DNA of 6,719 nt, from NCBI GenBank assembly GCA_030727685.1, contig JANRBC010000048.1, forward strand, positions 1 through 6,719. Direction: 5' to 3'. Positions 1-6,444 of this stretch are shown here, in pieces; within the stretch, counting starts at the first letter, position 1, and every line of letters begins with the position of its first letter. Made by a program: the position numbers and the translations under genes. Under the pieces are notes generated by a model that worked only from the letters and a program-made list of their open reading frames with translations, had not been told where the DNA came from and searched no databases. The stretch comes from Ilumatobacteraceae bacterium. GTDB taxonomy: Bacteria > Actinomycetota > Acidimicrobiia > Acidimicrobiales > Ilumatobacteraceae.

Positions 1-1
1 C

Positions 2-178
2 ATCAACGACAAACATCACATGAACATGGACCATTCGTCATGGGAAGGAACAGTTGTTGATGGCAAAGTTGATACCGTGCTTTCGCGCGGCATGATCGTG
101 ATCGAGAATGATAAATATCTCGGACGAAAAGGCCATGGCAAGTTCATTAAGCGTGGTCTTTGTCAATATTTGAATTAA
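2..178 (+). CDS. Dihydropyrimidinase / D-hydantoinase family amidohydrolase, C-terminal fragment
   Basis: Only the last 58 codons are in the window; the 5' end lies off the left edge. The reading frame starts at base 2 and ends in TAA at 176-178. The fragment carries the usual C-terminal landmarks of the dihydropyrimidinase/hydantoinase family: an N-M-D-H-S-S-W-E-G stretch near residue 8, a 'VLSRGMIVIEND' strand pair, and the closing G-x-G-x-F-I-K-R tail (residues 46-51). Family members are cytoplasmic, metal-dependent cyclic amidases that open 5,6-dihydrouracil or dihydrothymine to the N-carbamoyl-beta-amino acid; some open hydantoins. The metal ligands are upstream and cannot be checked. 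A dehydrogenase acting on malonate semialdehyde follows 34 nt downstream, which favours pyrimidine catabolism over allantoin use. The family call is fairly secure; the exact substrate is inferred. Confidence 0.85.
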   Translation: MNDKHHMNMDHSSWEGTVVDGKVDTVLSRGMIVIENDKYLGRKGHGKFIKRGLCQYLN

Positions 179-195
179 AAACTAAACCAACAAAC

Positions 196-200
196 AGGAG
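196..200 (+). promoter_or_regulatory. Ribosome binding site (AGGAG) of the semialdehyde dehydrogenase gene
   Basis: AGGAG lies in the A-rich 34-nt gap after the amidohydrolase stop and 12 nt before the ATG at 213. The spacing is somewhat long, but no nearer start codon exists, and the protein opens with the M-x-x-I-x-H-W beginning expected of the MmsA family. I see no promoter-like pair of boxes or terminator hairpin in this gap, which supports read-through from the amidohydrolase gene. Confidence 0.6.
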
Positions 201-212
201 AAATAAAAAATC

Positions 213-1697
213 ATGAATCGCATCAGCCATTGGGTAAATAACAAAGTTGTTGCTGGCACTTCGGGTAAGACTGGCAAAGTTTTTAATCCTGCAACCGGCA
301 AACAAGAATCAGAAGTTGAACTGGCGAACATTGCCGATGTTGATGCAGTGGTTGCCGCAGCGAAGGCTGCGTTTCCGGCATGGCGAGCAACAAACTTGTC
401 GCGCCGCGCAGAAATCATGTTTCGAATGCGCGAGTTGGTTGACGCAAACCGCAAAGAAATTGCGTCGTTGCTGACTCAAGAACACGGCAAAGTGCCAAGT
501 GATGCGCTTGGCGAAGTTGCTCGTGGCCTTGAAAATATCGAGTTTGCCTGCGGCGTGCCGGCATTGCTCAAGGGCGGCTACTCAGAACAGGCCTCGACGG
601 GTGTTGATGTTTATTCAATTCGCCAACCGCTGGGCGTTGTTGCAGGTATTACGCCATTTAACTTTCCGGCAATGGTGCCGATGTGGATGTTTGCCAACGC
701 GATCATGTGTGGCAATACATTCGTTTTGAAACCAAGCGAAAAAGACCCATCGGCTTCGATGTTCATCGCCGACTTGCTGCGTCAAGCAGGTCTGCCAGAC
801 GGTGTTTACAACGTCTTGCACGGCGACAAAGTTGCAGTAGATCGTTTGCTTGAGCACCCAGATGTTGCGGCACTCAGCTTTGTGGGTTCGACACCAATTG
901 CAAAATATGTTTACGAGACTGGCACCAAAAATGGCAAGCGTGTTCAAGCACTCGGCGGAGCGAAGAACCACATGTTGGTTTTGCCAGACGCAGATCTTGA
1001 GATGGCTGCAGATGCCGCGGTCAGCGCTGCTTATGGTTCAGCAGGCGAGCGATGCATGGCCGTTTCGGTTGTGCTTGCTGTCGACACAATTGCCGATGCG
1101 TTGGTCGAGAAACTCAAGTCGCGCGTGCCGAACATTAAAGTTGGCGCGGGTTCTGACCCTGCGAGTGAGATGGGTCCATTAATTAGTCGTGAGCATCGCG
1201 ACAAGGTTGCAAGTTATGTAACGAATGCGGCAAAAGAAGGCGCACAAGTTGTGCTCGACGGCACTGACAAAGCCAAAGATGAAGGTTTCTTCTTGAACCC
1301 AAGTTTGATCGATCATGTCAAGCCGGGTATGAAGTGTTACGACGAAGAAATTTTCGGCCCGGTTTTGACCGTGATGCGCGTCAAGAGTTATGACGAAGGT
1401 TTGAAAGCGATCAACGACAATCAATTCGGTAACGGCACGGCGATTTTCACACGCGATGGCGGTGTGGCTCGTCAGTTTCAGTACGAAGTAAACGTCGGCA
1501 TGGTCGGTGTGAACGTGCCGATTCCGGTGCCGGTTTCTTATTATTCGTTTGGCGGTTGGAAGGCGAGTTTGTTCGGCGACCAACACATGTACGGGCCAGA
1601 GGGCATCAACTTCTTTACGCGTGGCAAAGTTGTGACATCACGTTGGCCAGACCCGCGCACATCGCAAGTCGATCTCGGCTTCCCGCAGAACAGGTAA
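213..1697 (+). CDS. mmsA: CoA-acylating (methyl)malonate-semialdehyde dehydrogenase, MmsA/IolA family
   Basis: Cytoplasmic enzyme of 494 aa, the normal family length. It should oxidise malonate or methylmalonate semialdehyde with NAD+ and CoA, releasing CO2 and giving acetyl-CoA or propionyl-CoA. Visible landmarks in order are: TPFNFP with the oxyanion Asn150; VLKPSE with the cofactor-binding Lys173; FVGST (223-227) in the NAD fold; ALGGAKNH (247-253); catalytic Cys281 in GERCMA; and EEIFGPV (378-384). Arg104 (in ARGLENIEFACG) and Arg280 next to the catalytic Cys match the two arginines known to hold the substrate carboxylate in this family. The glutamate base of hydrolytic aldehyde dehydrogenases (E-L-G-G-K) is absent at 246-250, as expected for a CoA-dependent enzyme. 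Downstream of a dihydropyrimidinase it most likely finishes beta-alanine breakdown (malonate semialdehyde to acetyl-CoA). Valine or inositol catabolism are alternatives, but none of their genes is present. Confidence 0.93.
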   Translation: MNRISHWVNNKVVAGTSGKTGKVFNPATGKQESEVELANIADVDAVVAAAKAAFPAWRATNLSRRAEIMFRMRELVDANRKEIASLLTQEHGKVPSDALGEVARGLENIEFACGVPALLKGGYSEQASTGVDVYSIRQPLGVVAGITPFNFPAMVPMWMFANAIMCGNTFVLKPSEKDPSASMFIADLLRQAGLPDGVYNVLHGDKVAVDRLLEHPDVAALSFVGSTPIAKYVYETGTKNGKRVQALGGAKNHMLVLPDADLEMAADAAVSAAYGSAGERCMAVSVVLAVDTIADALVEKLKSRVPNIKVGAGSDPASEMGPLISREHRDKVASYVTNAAKEGAQVVLDGTDKAKDEGFFLNPSLIDHVKPGMKCYDEEIFGPVLTVMRVKSYDEGLKAINDNQFGNGTAIFTRDGGVARQFQYEVNVGMVGVNVPIPVPVSYYSFGGWKASLFGDQHMYGPEGINFFTRGKVVTSRWPDPRTSQVDLGFPQNR

Positions 1698-1701
1698 ACA
1701 A

Positions 1702-2718
1702 ATGGATATCGGCGTTGTATTGCAGACGACCCCACCTGCGCGTCAGGTGATCGATCTTGCGCGCAAGGCTGATAGTCATGGGTTTTCTCACGTTTGGACT
1801 TTTGATAGTCACATTTTGTGGGAAGAGCCGTTCGTTATATATAGCCAAATTCTCGCTGAGACAAAAAACGTAATCGTTGGGCCGATGGTGACAAACCCGG
1901 CTACTCGCGACTGGACAGTGACCGCAAGTTTGTTTGCCACTCTCAATGAAATGTATGGCAACCGAACAATTTGCGGCATTGGTCGCGGTGACTCTGCGGT
2001 GCGTGTAACCAACGGCAAGCCAACAACTTTGGCGACTCTGCGTGAAAGCATTGATGTAATTCGTGAACTTTCTAACGGTCGAGAAGTTGATTACAACGGA
2101 TCAAAAATCAAATTCGAGTGGGCTTCAAAAAGCAAATGTGAAGTGTGGGTCGCTGCATATGGTCCGAAAGCATTGCAGTTGACTGGTGAAGTCGGCGACG
2201 GCTTCATCTTGCAACTCGCTGATATTGATATCGCCGCATGGACAATTGATGCCGTGCGTAAGGCTGCTCGCGATGCGGGTCGAGATCCGAAGACCGTGAA
2301 AATTTGTGTCGCTGCGCCTGCTTATGTTGGTGACGACATGATACATATGCGCGAACAATGTCGTTGGTTCGGCGGAATGGTCGGCAACCATGTTGCAGAC
2401 ATCGTGGCGCGATACGGCGAATCGAGCGCTGTACCTAAAGCATTAACTGACTACATCAAGGGTCGTGAAGGCTACGACTACAAACAACACGGTCAGGCTG
2501 GCAACACGCATACAACTTTTGTGCCCGATTCGATTGTTGATCGCTTTTGTATTCTTGGCAAAGTGGAAGATCACCTAGCTCGGCTTAAAGAACTTAAAGA
2601 GTTGGGTGTCGATCAGTTCTCAATTTATTTGCAACATGACGGAAAAGAACAAACTCTTGAGGCGTATGGCAAACAAATTTTGCCTGAGATTGCGGCGTTG
2701 ACCCAGGCAAAGAAGTAA
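1702..2718 (+). CDS. LLM-class F420-type oxidoreductase, CPS_4043-like, function unknown
   Basis: A 338-aa protein of the bacterial luciferase-like (LLM) superfamily, related to methylenetetrahydromethanopterin reductase (Mer). It shows the TIM-barrel opening M-D-I-G-V-V-L-Q and ARKADSHGFSHVW (20-32). Further landmarks are GPMVTNPATRDW (60-71), GIGRGDSAV (92-100), VWVAAYGPKALQLTGEVGDG (148-167) and a C-terminal GKVEDHLARLKELKELGVDQF (286-306). I recall this pattern as the 'CPS_4043 family' of putative F420-dependent oxidoreductases, whose reaction is unknown; I could not verify this by search. The ATG lies 4 nt after the dehydrogenase stop, with CAGG (1691-1694) overlapping that gene's end as ribosome site, so the two are probably co-translated. 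F420 use fits an actinobacterium, but FMN cannot be excluded because the LLM fold serves both. Its place between a catabolic enzyme and an importer points to a step on the imported ring compound. Confidence 0.85.
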   Translation: MDIGVVLQTTPPARQVIDLARKADSHGFSHVWTFDSHILWEEPFVIYSQILAETKNVIVGPMVTNPATRDWTVTASLFATLNEMYGNRTICGIGRGDSAVRVTNGKPTTLATLRESIDVIRELSNGREVDYNGSKIKFEWASKSKCEVWVAAYGPKALQLTGEVGDGFILQLADIDIAAWTIDAVRKAARDAGRDPKTVKICVAAPAYVGDDMIHMREQCRWFGGMVGNHVADIVARYGESSAVPKALTDYIKGREGYDYKQHGQAGNTHTTFVPDSIVDRFCILGKVEDHLARLKELKELGVDQFSIYLQHDGKEQTLEAYGKQILPEIAALTQAKK

Positions 2719-2720
2719 AA

Positions 2721-3596
2721 ATGTTGATGCGCCGAATTGCGTATCGCTCGTCAATGTTTGTCTTGGCGATTGCCTTGGTGGTTGCCTTGTGGGAAGGTTA
2801 CAAAGTTGTTGGTCCGCAAGATGGCGGCAAACTGTTTGGCGTCAGCATTTTGCCACGAGCCAACAACACTGCAATGCCACATGTATGGACGATGCTCAGT
2901 CGATATGGGCGACCAGAGGTGCGTGGTTCTGACACAAAAATTTGGTCTGTCGTTTTGTCGGGCACTTTGTTTTCGTTGCGACTCTCGCTCGTCGGTTTTT
3001 TTCTAGGCACAACTATCGGCGTCGGGCTTGCCGTTTTAATGTCGCGATTCAAAGTGGTGCAGCGCGGACTTCTGCCATATTTAGTGATGTCGCAAACCGT
3101 GCCGCTGATTGCTCTTGCACCGTTGGTGGTCAGCTGGGGCGGAAAGTTAGAAATCGGGTCGTTCATATGGCCAAGATGGTTGTCGGCATCAATCCTCGGA
3201 ACTTTCTTGGCATTCTTTCCGATTGCTGTCGGCACGTTGCGGGGACTGGCGAGTGCGCCAGCTGCCGCAGTCGAGTTAATGGATAGTTACGCCGCTTCAT
3301 GGAGACAAACGCTGTTCAAGTTGCGGTTTCCTGCCGCGGTGCCGTTCATGGTGCCGGCGTTCAAGTTGGGTGCTTCGGGTGCAGTTGTTGGCGTTGTGGT
3401 TGCCGAGATCAGCACCGGTCTAAAAGGTGGCATTGGTCGCTTGATTATCGAATATGCACGTGAAGCCACTGGTGATCCGGCCAAAGTTTTCACGGCCGTT
3501 TTTGGCGCTGCGGCACTCGGTATCACGATGTCGGGATTGGTCGCGTTGTCAGATGTTTTGTTAATGCGAAATCGACCAAAGGAGACAAGCGCGTGA
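2721..3596 (+). CDS. ABC importer permease A (SsuC/TauC/ThiX-like)
   Basis: A 291-aa inner-membrane subunit of an ABC importer (BPD_transp_1 type). Hydrophobic stretches suggest six membrane segments, near residues 11-29, 80-107, 118-138, 154-174, 216-235 and 256-281. The ATPase-contacting EAA loop is ELMDSYAASWRQTLFKLRFP (185-204), with its conserved Gly replaced by Ala, as is common in this subfamily. Between the first two segments is a rather long periplasmic stretch (about 32-75). The start at 2721 is 2 nt after the previous stop and 5 nt after GAAG (2712-2715); a second in-frame ATG at 2727 would shorten the protein by two residues and cannot be excluded. The 3' end overlaps the ATPase start by 4 nt. 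It probably forms a heterodimeric channel with permease B. The substrate cannot be read from the permease itself. Confidence 0.88.
   Translation: MLMRRIAYRSSMFVLAIALVVALWEGYKVVGPQDGGKLFGVSILPRANNTAMPHVWTMLSRYGRPEVRGSDTKIWSVVLSGTLFSLRLSLVGFFLGTTIGVGLAVLMSRFKVVQRGLLPYLVMSQTVPLIALAPLVVSWGGKLEIGSFIWPRWLSASILGTFLAFFPIAVGTLRGLASAPAAAVELMDSYAASWRQTLFKLRFPAAVPFMVPAFKLGASGAVVGVVVAEISTGLKGGIGRLIIEYAREATGDPAKVFTAVFGAAALGITMSGLVALSDVLLMRNRPKETSA
3579..3584 (+). promoter_or_regulatory. Ribosome binding site (AAGGAG) that sets the GTG start of the ATPase
   Basis: AAGGAG sits inside the last codons of permease A and 8 nt before the GTG at 3593. This near-ideal spacing supports GTG as the start. The GTGA overlap with the permease stop codon suggests translational coupling of the two subunits. 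Confidence 0.75.
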
Positions 3597-4405
3597 GTGC
3601 TTTAGAAGTCGTTGGTACAAGCAAGATTTTTAATCAAGGCTCGCCAAAGCAAGTCGATGCACTCGTCGATGTGAATTTGACTGTTAACCCTGGTGAGTTT
3701 GTTTCGCTCATTGGTCCGTCGGGTTGTGGCAAGTCGACGTTGTTGCGTTTGATTGCAAACTTGCTTGAACCAACTTCAGGCTCGGTAAGCGTGAACAAAA
3801 AAACTGCAGCACAAGCGCGACTTGATCAAGATTACGGAATGGCGTTTCAACAAGCCGGATTATTTGATTGGCGAACTGTAAGCAAAAACATCGAGTTGCC
3901 GCTTGAACTTAAAGGTTGGGACAAAGCCAAGCGTGAGGCGCGAGCCAAAGAGATGCTCGAGCTTGTTAAATTGCCAGAGTTTGCCGATTTGTATCCATGG
4001 CAACTCTCTGGCGGTATGCAGCAGCGAATCGCAATTGCTCGCGCCCTTGCAGCGCATCCACCGTTGTTGCTGATGGATGAACCTTTTGGTGCGCTCGACG
4101 AAATGACTCGCGAATACATGCAAGGTGAATTACTGCGCATATGCGGCGAGACCTCAACAACAGTTGTGTTTGTGACGCACTCGATACCTGAAGCGGTTTA
4201 TTTGTCGAATCGTGTTGTAGTGATGTCACCGCGGCCAGGAAGAATCACTTCGGTGATCGAAGTTAATCTTGGGTCAAAGCGCAATGAAGATACGCGCGCC
4301 GCCGATGGTTTCTTTCGCAGCATTACCGCTGTGCGAGAGGCTTTGCGTGGCACCCATGCTGATCACGCGGCGGCGAACGCCGTTCGTGGTGTCGAAGACC
4401 GCTGA
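3593..4405 (+). CDS. ABC importer ATP-binding subunit (SsuB/TauB/ThiZ-like)
   Basis: A 270-aa cytoplasmic ATPase that powers the importer. All nucleotide-binding motifs are intact: Walker A GPSGCGKST (41-49), Q-loop in AFQQAGLFDW (84-93), signature LSGGMQQR (138-145), Walker B LLLMDEP (158-164) with catalytic Glu163, D-loop GALD (166-169), and switch His196 in VTHS. The sequence after the Q-loop (LFDWRTVSKNI) and a C-terminal tail of about 50 residues are typical of the nitrate/sulfonate/taurine/thiamine-pyrimidine importer ATPases. It starts with GTG, overlapping the permease A stop as GTGA, and ends 2 nt before permease B. It lies between two different permease genes, which suggests one ATPase homodimer serving a heterodimeric channel. 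Confidence 0.95.
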   Translation: MSALEVVGTSKIFNQGSPKQVDALVDVNLTVNPGEFVSLIGPSGCGKSTLLRLIANLLEPTSGSVSVNKKTAAQARLDQDYGMAFQQAGLFDWRTVSKNIELPLELKGWDKAKREARAKEMLELVKLPEFADLYPWQLSGGMQQRIAIARALAAHPPLLLMDEPFGALDEMTREYMQGELLRICGETSTTVVFVTHSIPEAVYLSNRVVVMSPRPGRITSVIEVNLGSKRNEDTRAADGFFRSITAVREALRGTHADHAAANAVRGVEDR

Positions 4406-4407
4406 TT

Positions 4408-5202
4408 ATGTCTGGTGTAAATGCGACCTCGACAAGTGCTCGAACCTTTCGTCGCGCGCGGCAGGTTGGTCCTGCAATAGTTTTTGGTGTCGCATTCTTG
4501 GCTCTTTGGGAGTTTGCGGTACGTGGCTTTGATCTGAAGCCGTATTTTTTGGCAGCGCCATCAAAAATTGGTGAACAGTTTATTAAAAGTTATTCGCGCA
4601 TCTGGGAAGCCTCGATGGTTTCTGGCGGCAACGCACTTGTTGGGCTAGTTGTCGGCACATTTTTAGGTATTGCAATGAGTTTCATTCTCAGTCGCTATCG
4701 CTTTTTGGGTGAGTTGGTCACTCCGTTGGCGATTGCACTAAATGCGATTCCAATTTTTGTGTTGGTGGCGATTCTCAACAATATGTATTCGATCACCAGC
4801 GAGATTCCGCGGCGGGTGATGGTGACGCTCGTGGTTTATTTCATTATTTTGGTGAATGTGGCCAAGGGCCTGACTCAAGTTCGGTCGACTCATGTCGAAT
4901 TGATGCGCAGTTATGCAGCAAGTGAGTTTGCGATCTTGCGCAAGGTGCGTGTGCCGAATGCGGTGCCGTACTTGTTCACGGCTCTAAAAGTCGCAGCACC
5001 TGCATCGGTGATTACGGCCTTTGTCAGTGAGTATTTTGGTGGCCTTCAGAACGGATTAGGTAGTCGCATCACCAGCAATATCGCGAATTCTAAGAATGCT
5101 GCGGCGTGGGCTTACGTTTTAGGGGCTTGCTTGCTTGGACTAGCGTTCTACATAGTCTCCATTATTTTGGAGGGCATTGCCCGCAAGGGTGAAGCTAAAT
5201 AA
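4408..5202 (+). CDS. ABC importer permease B (SsuC/TauC/ThiX-like)
   Basis: A 264-aa inner-membrane permease, paralogous to permease A. Likely membrane segments lie near residues 22-40, 72-95, 101-122, 136-153, 193-210 and 232-256, after a basic cytoplasmic N-terminus (ARTFRRARQ). Its EAA loop, ELMRSYAASEFAILRKVRVP (164-183), closely resembles that of permease A (shared E-L-M-x-S-Y-A-A-S), as does the following P-x-A-V-P-x. The ATG follows the ATPase stop by 2 nt and has only a weak ribosome site (GAAGA, 4394-4398), so translation may depend on coupling with the ATPase gene. The stop is 34 nt before the binding-protein start. Permease identity is secure; pairing with permease A is inferred from gene order. 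Confidence 0.88.
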   Translation: MSGVNATSTSARTFRRARQVGPAIVFGVAFLALWEFAVRGFDLKPYFLAAPSKIGEQFIKSYSRIWEASMVSGGNALVGLVVGTFLGIAMSFILSRYRFLGELVTPLAIALNAIPIFVLVAILNNMYSITSEIPRRVMVTLVVYFIILVNVAKGLTQVRSTHVELMRSYAASEFAILRKVRVPNAVPYLFTALKVAAPASVITAFVSEYFGGLQNGLGSRITSNIANSKNAAAWAYVLGACLLGLAFYIVSIILEGIARKGEAK

Positions 5203-5211
5203 AAACAAATG

Positions 5212-5225
5212 CGGGCTTAAACCCG
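5212..5225 (+). promoter_or_regulatory. Small hairpin just before the binding-protein ribosome site
   Basis: CGGG (5212-5215) can pair with CCCG (5222-5225) across a CTTAAA loop in the 34-nt gap between permease B and the binding-protein gene. The right arm touches the GGGGGAG ribosome site. With only four pairs it is weak and is not a terminator, since no T-run follows. It could tune binding-protein translation or mark an RNA processing point. It may also be chance. Confidence 0.3.
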
Positions 5226-5231
5226 GGGGAG
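5225..5231 (+). promoter_or_regulatory. Ribosome binding site (GGGGGAG) that sets the binding-protein start
   Basis: This purine-rich site lies 5 nt before the ATG at 5237. It decides between that ATG and an in-frame ATG at 5177: only the 5237 start puts a basic-hydrophobic lipoprotein signal at the N-terminus. It looks stronger than the sites of both permeases, which fits the excess of binding protein over channel usual for ABC importers. Confidence 0.7.
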
Positions 5232-5236
5232 AAATA

Positions 5237-6415
5237 ATGAGGAAAAAGACATTGAAGTTTGCCTTCGCAGGCATCGCGGTGGTGTCTCTCGTCGTTGGCG
5301 CTTGTGGCGGTAGTGATGATGAGGCAACCGAAGATACCAGCGCAGCAACAGAAGAGACCACAGCGCCAGTAGAAGAATGCACAACACCAACACCGGTGAA
5401 GTTGCAACTTCAGTGGTTCACTCAGGCTCAATTCGCTGGTTACTACGCAGCACAAGATCAGGGCTTCTACGCCGATCAGTGCCTTGATGTAACAATCATG
5501 GAAGGCGCTGTAGACATCACACCACAGAACGTGCTTGCCGACGGCCAAGCTGACTTTGCAATTTCTTGGGTTTCCAAGGCGCTTGCAAGTCGCGAAGGCG
5601 GAGCAAACATCGTTAACATCGCTCAAGTCTTCCAACGATCAGGCACATTGCAGGTTTCGTTCAAAGATAAGAACATCACAACTGCCGCTGATTTCGAGGG
5701 TAAGACGATCGGTAACTGGGGTTTCGGCAACGAGTTTGAAATTTTCGCTGCTCTCACCCAAGCCGGTCTTGACCCAGCAAAAGACGTGACTCTTGTTCAG
5801 CAACAGTTCGACATGGCGGGTTTGTTGTCAGGTGACATTGACGCTGCAGAAGCGATGACCTACAACGAATATGCAATGGTTCTCGAAGCAATCAACCCAG
5901 CCACTGGTGCTCTCTACACAGCAGACGACTTCAATGTCGTTTCGTATGAGGCCGAAGGTGTTGGTATGTTGCAAGACGCAATCTGGGCTGACGGCTCACG
6001 GATTGACGACCCTGCTTATGTTGATACTGCAACCAAGTTTGTTGCTGCATCACTTCAAGGTTGGGCATTCTGCCGTGACAACGTTGAAACCTGTCGCGAC
6101 ATCGTCGTATCAAAGGGTTCGAAGCTTGGTTCAAGTCACCAGTTGTGGCAAATGAACGAAGTTAACAAGTTGATCTGGCCAGCCGATGGCGGCGCAGGCG
6201 TGATCGACTCAGCAGCATGGGAGCGCACATCGAGCCTTTCGCAGTCAGCGAAGAATCTCGAAGGCGGCACCGTGTTGACAGCGGCACCAGATGATGGTGC
6301 TTACACCAACGACATTGTGACAGCAGCGCTTGCGATGCTTGATGCAATGGGCGTAGACACATCAGGTTCGGCATACATGCCAATCACTGTTGAACTCGCC
6401 GAAGGTGGCAACTAA
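5237..6415 (+). CDS. ABC importer substrate-binding lipoprotein, NMT1/THI5-like (ThiY/RibY-type)
   Basis: A 392-aa exported binding protein. It has a lipoprotein signal (M-R-K-K, hydrophobic core 7-20, lipobox V-G-A-C with lipidated Cys23), then an acidic Thr/Glu-rich linker (about 25-53) tethering it to the membrane. The folded part opens with LQLQWFTQAQFAGYYAAQDQ (56-75), the hallmark start of the NMT1/THI5 fold seen in ThiY and RibY. GQADFAISW (103-111) and FEGKTIGNWGFGNEFE (153-168) line the expected ligand cleft. The C-C-C-F-C motif of the yeast THI5 synthase is absent, so this is a transporter component rather than a pyrimidine synthase. Homologues bind formylaminopyrimidine (a thiamine precursor) or riboflavin. 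In this operon a pyrimidine, dihydropyrimidine or hydantoin ligand is more likely, but that is inferred. Mature-protein cysteines 48, 82, 279 and 286 could form disulfides. It is the last gene of the operon, before a strong terminator. Confidence 0.92.
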   Translation: MRKKTLKFAFAGIAVVSLVVGACGGSDDEATEDTSAATEETTAPVEECTTPTPVKLQLQWFTQAQFAGYYAAQDQGFYADQCLDVTIMEGAVDITPQNVLADGQADFAISWVSKALASREGGANIVNIAQVFQRSGTLQVSFKDKNITTAADFEGKTIGNWGFGNEFEIFAALTQAGLDPAKDVTLVQQQFDMAGLLSGDIDAAEAMTYNEYAMVLEAINPATGALYTADDFNVVSYEAEGVGMLQDAIWADGSRIDDPAYVDTATKFVAASLQGWAFCRDNVETCRDIVVSKGSKLGSSHQLWQMNEVNKLIWPADGGAGVIDSAAWERTSSLSQSAKNLEGGTVLTAAPDDGAYTNDIVTAALAMLDAMGVDTSGSAYMPITVELAEGGN

Positions 6416-6420
6416 GTTCA

Positions 6421-6439
6421 GTAATTAGTTAAGAATTAC
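6421..6439. repeat. AT-rich inverted repeat downstream of the operon
   Basis: GTAATT (6421-6426) and AATTAC (6434-6439) are perfect inverted arms around a 7-nt spacer, 5 nt after the binding-protein stop and just upstream of the terminator. In RNA it would form a weak 6-bp hairpin; in DNA it could be a protein site. No function is evident, and a match of this length in AT-rich sequence may be chance. Confidence 0.3.
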
Positions 6440-6444
6440 AAACG

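Noticed and set aside
1179..1586. Antisense open frame of 135 codons opposite the dehydrogenase gene
   Set aside because: No motif or supporting ribosome site, and the plus-strand gene has intact catalytic motifs throughout.
2798..3235. Antisense open frame of 145 codons opposite permease A
   Set aside because: It lies fully within a well-supported gene and its product shows no recognisable domain; it is a codon-usage shadow.
5177..5236. Upstream in-frame ATG that would add 20 residues to the binding protein
   Set aside because: It would bury the lipoprotein signal behind a hydrophilic basic segment and overlap permease B by 26 nt. The ATG at 5237 has a strong ribosome site and places the lipobox correctly.
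5203..5236. Possible TPP or FMN riboswitch controlling the importer
   Set aside because: The gap is only 34 nt, far too short for either aptamer, and no such element is recognisable in the other gaps.
5195..5635. Antisense open frame of 146 codons opposite the binding-protein gene
   Set aside because: Fully opposite a clear gene, with low-complexity Cys-rich composition and no family motif.
6162..6383. Antisense open frame of 73 codons near the operon end
   Set aside because: Overlaps the conserved end of the binding-protein gene and has no recognisable motif.
5237..6415. THI5-type pyrimidine synthase rather than a binding protein
   Set aside because: The C-C-C-F-C motif is absent, a lipoprotein export signal is present, and the gene is in an ABC importer operon.
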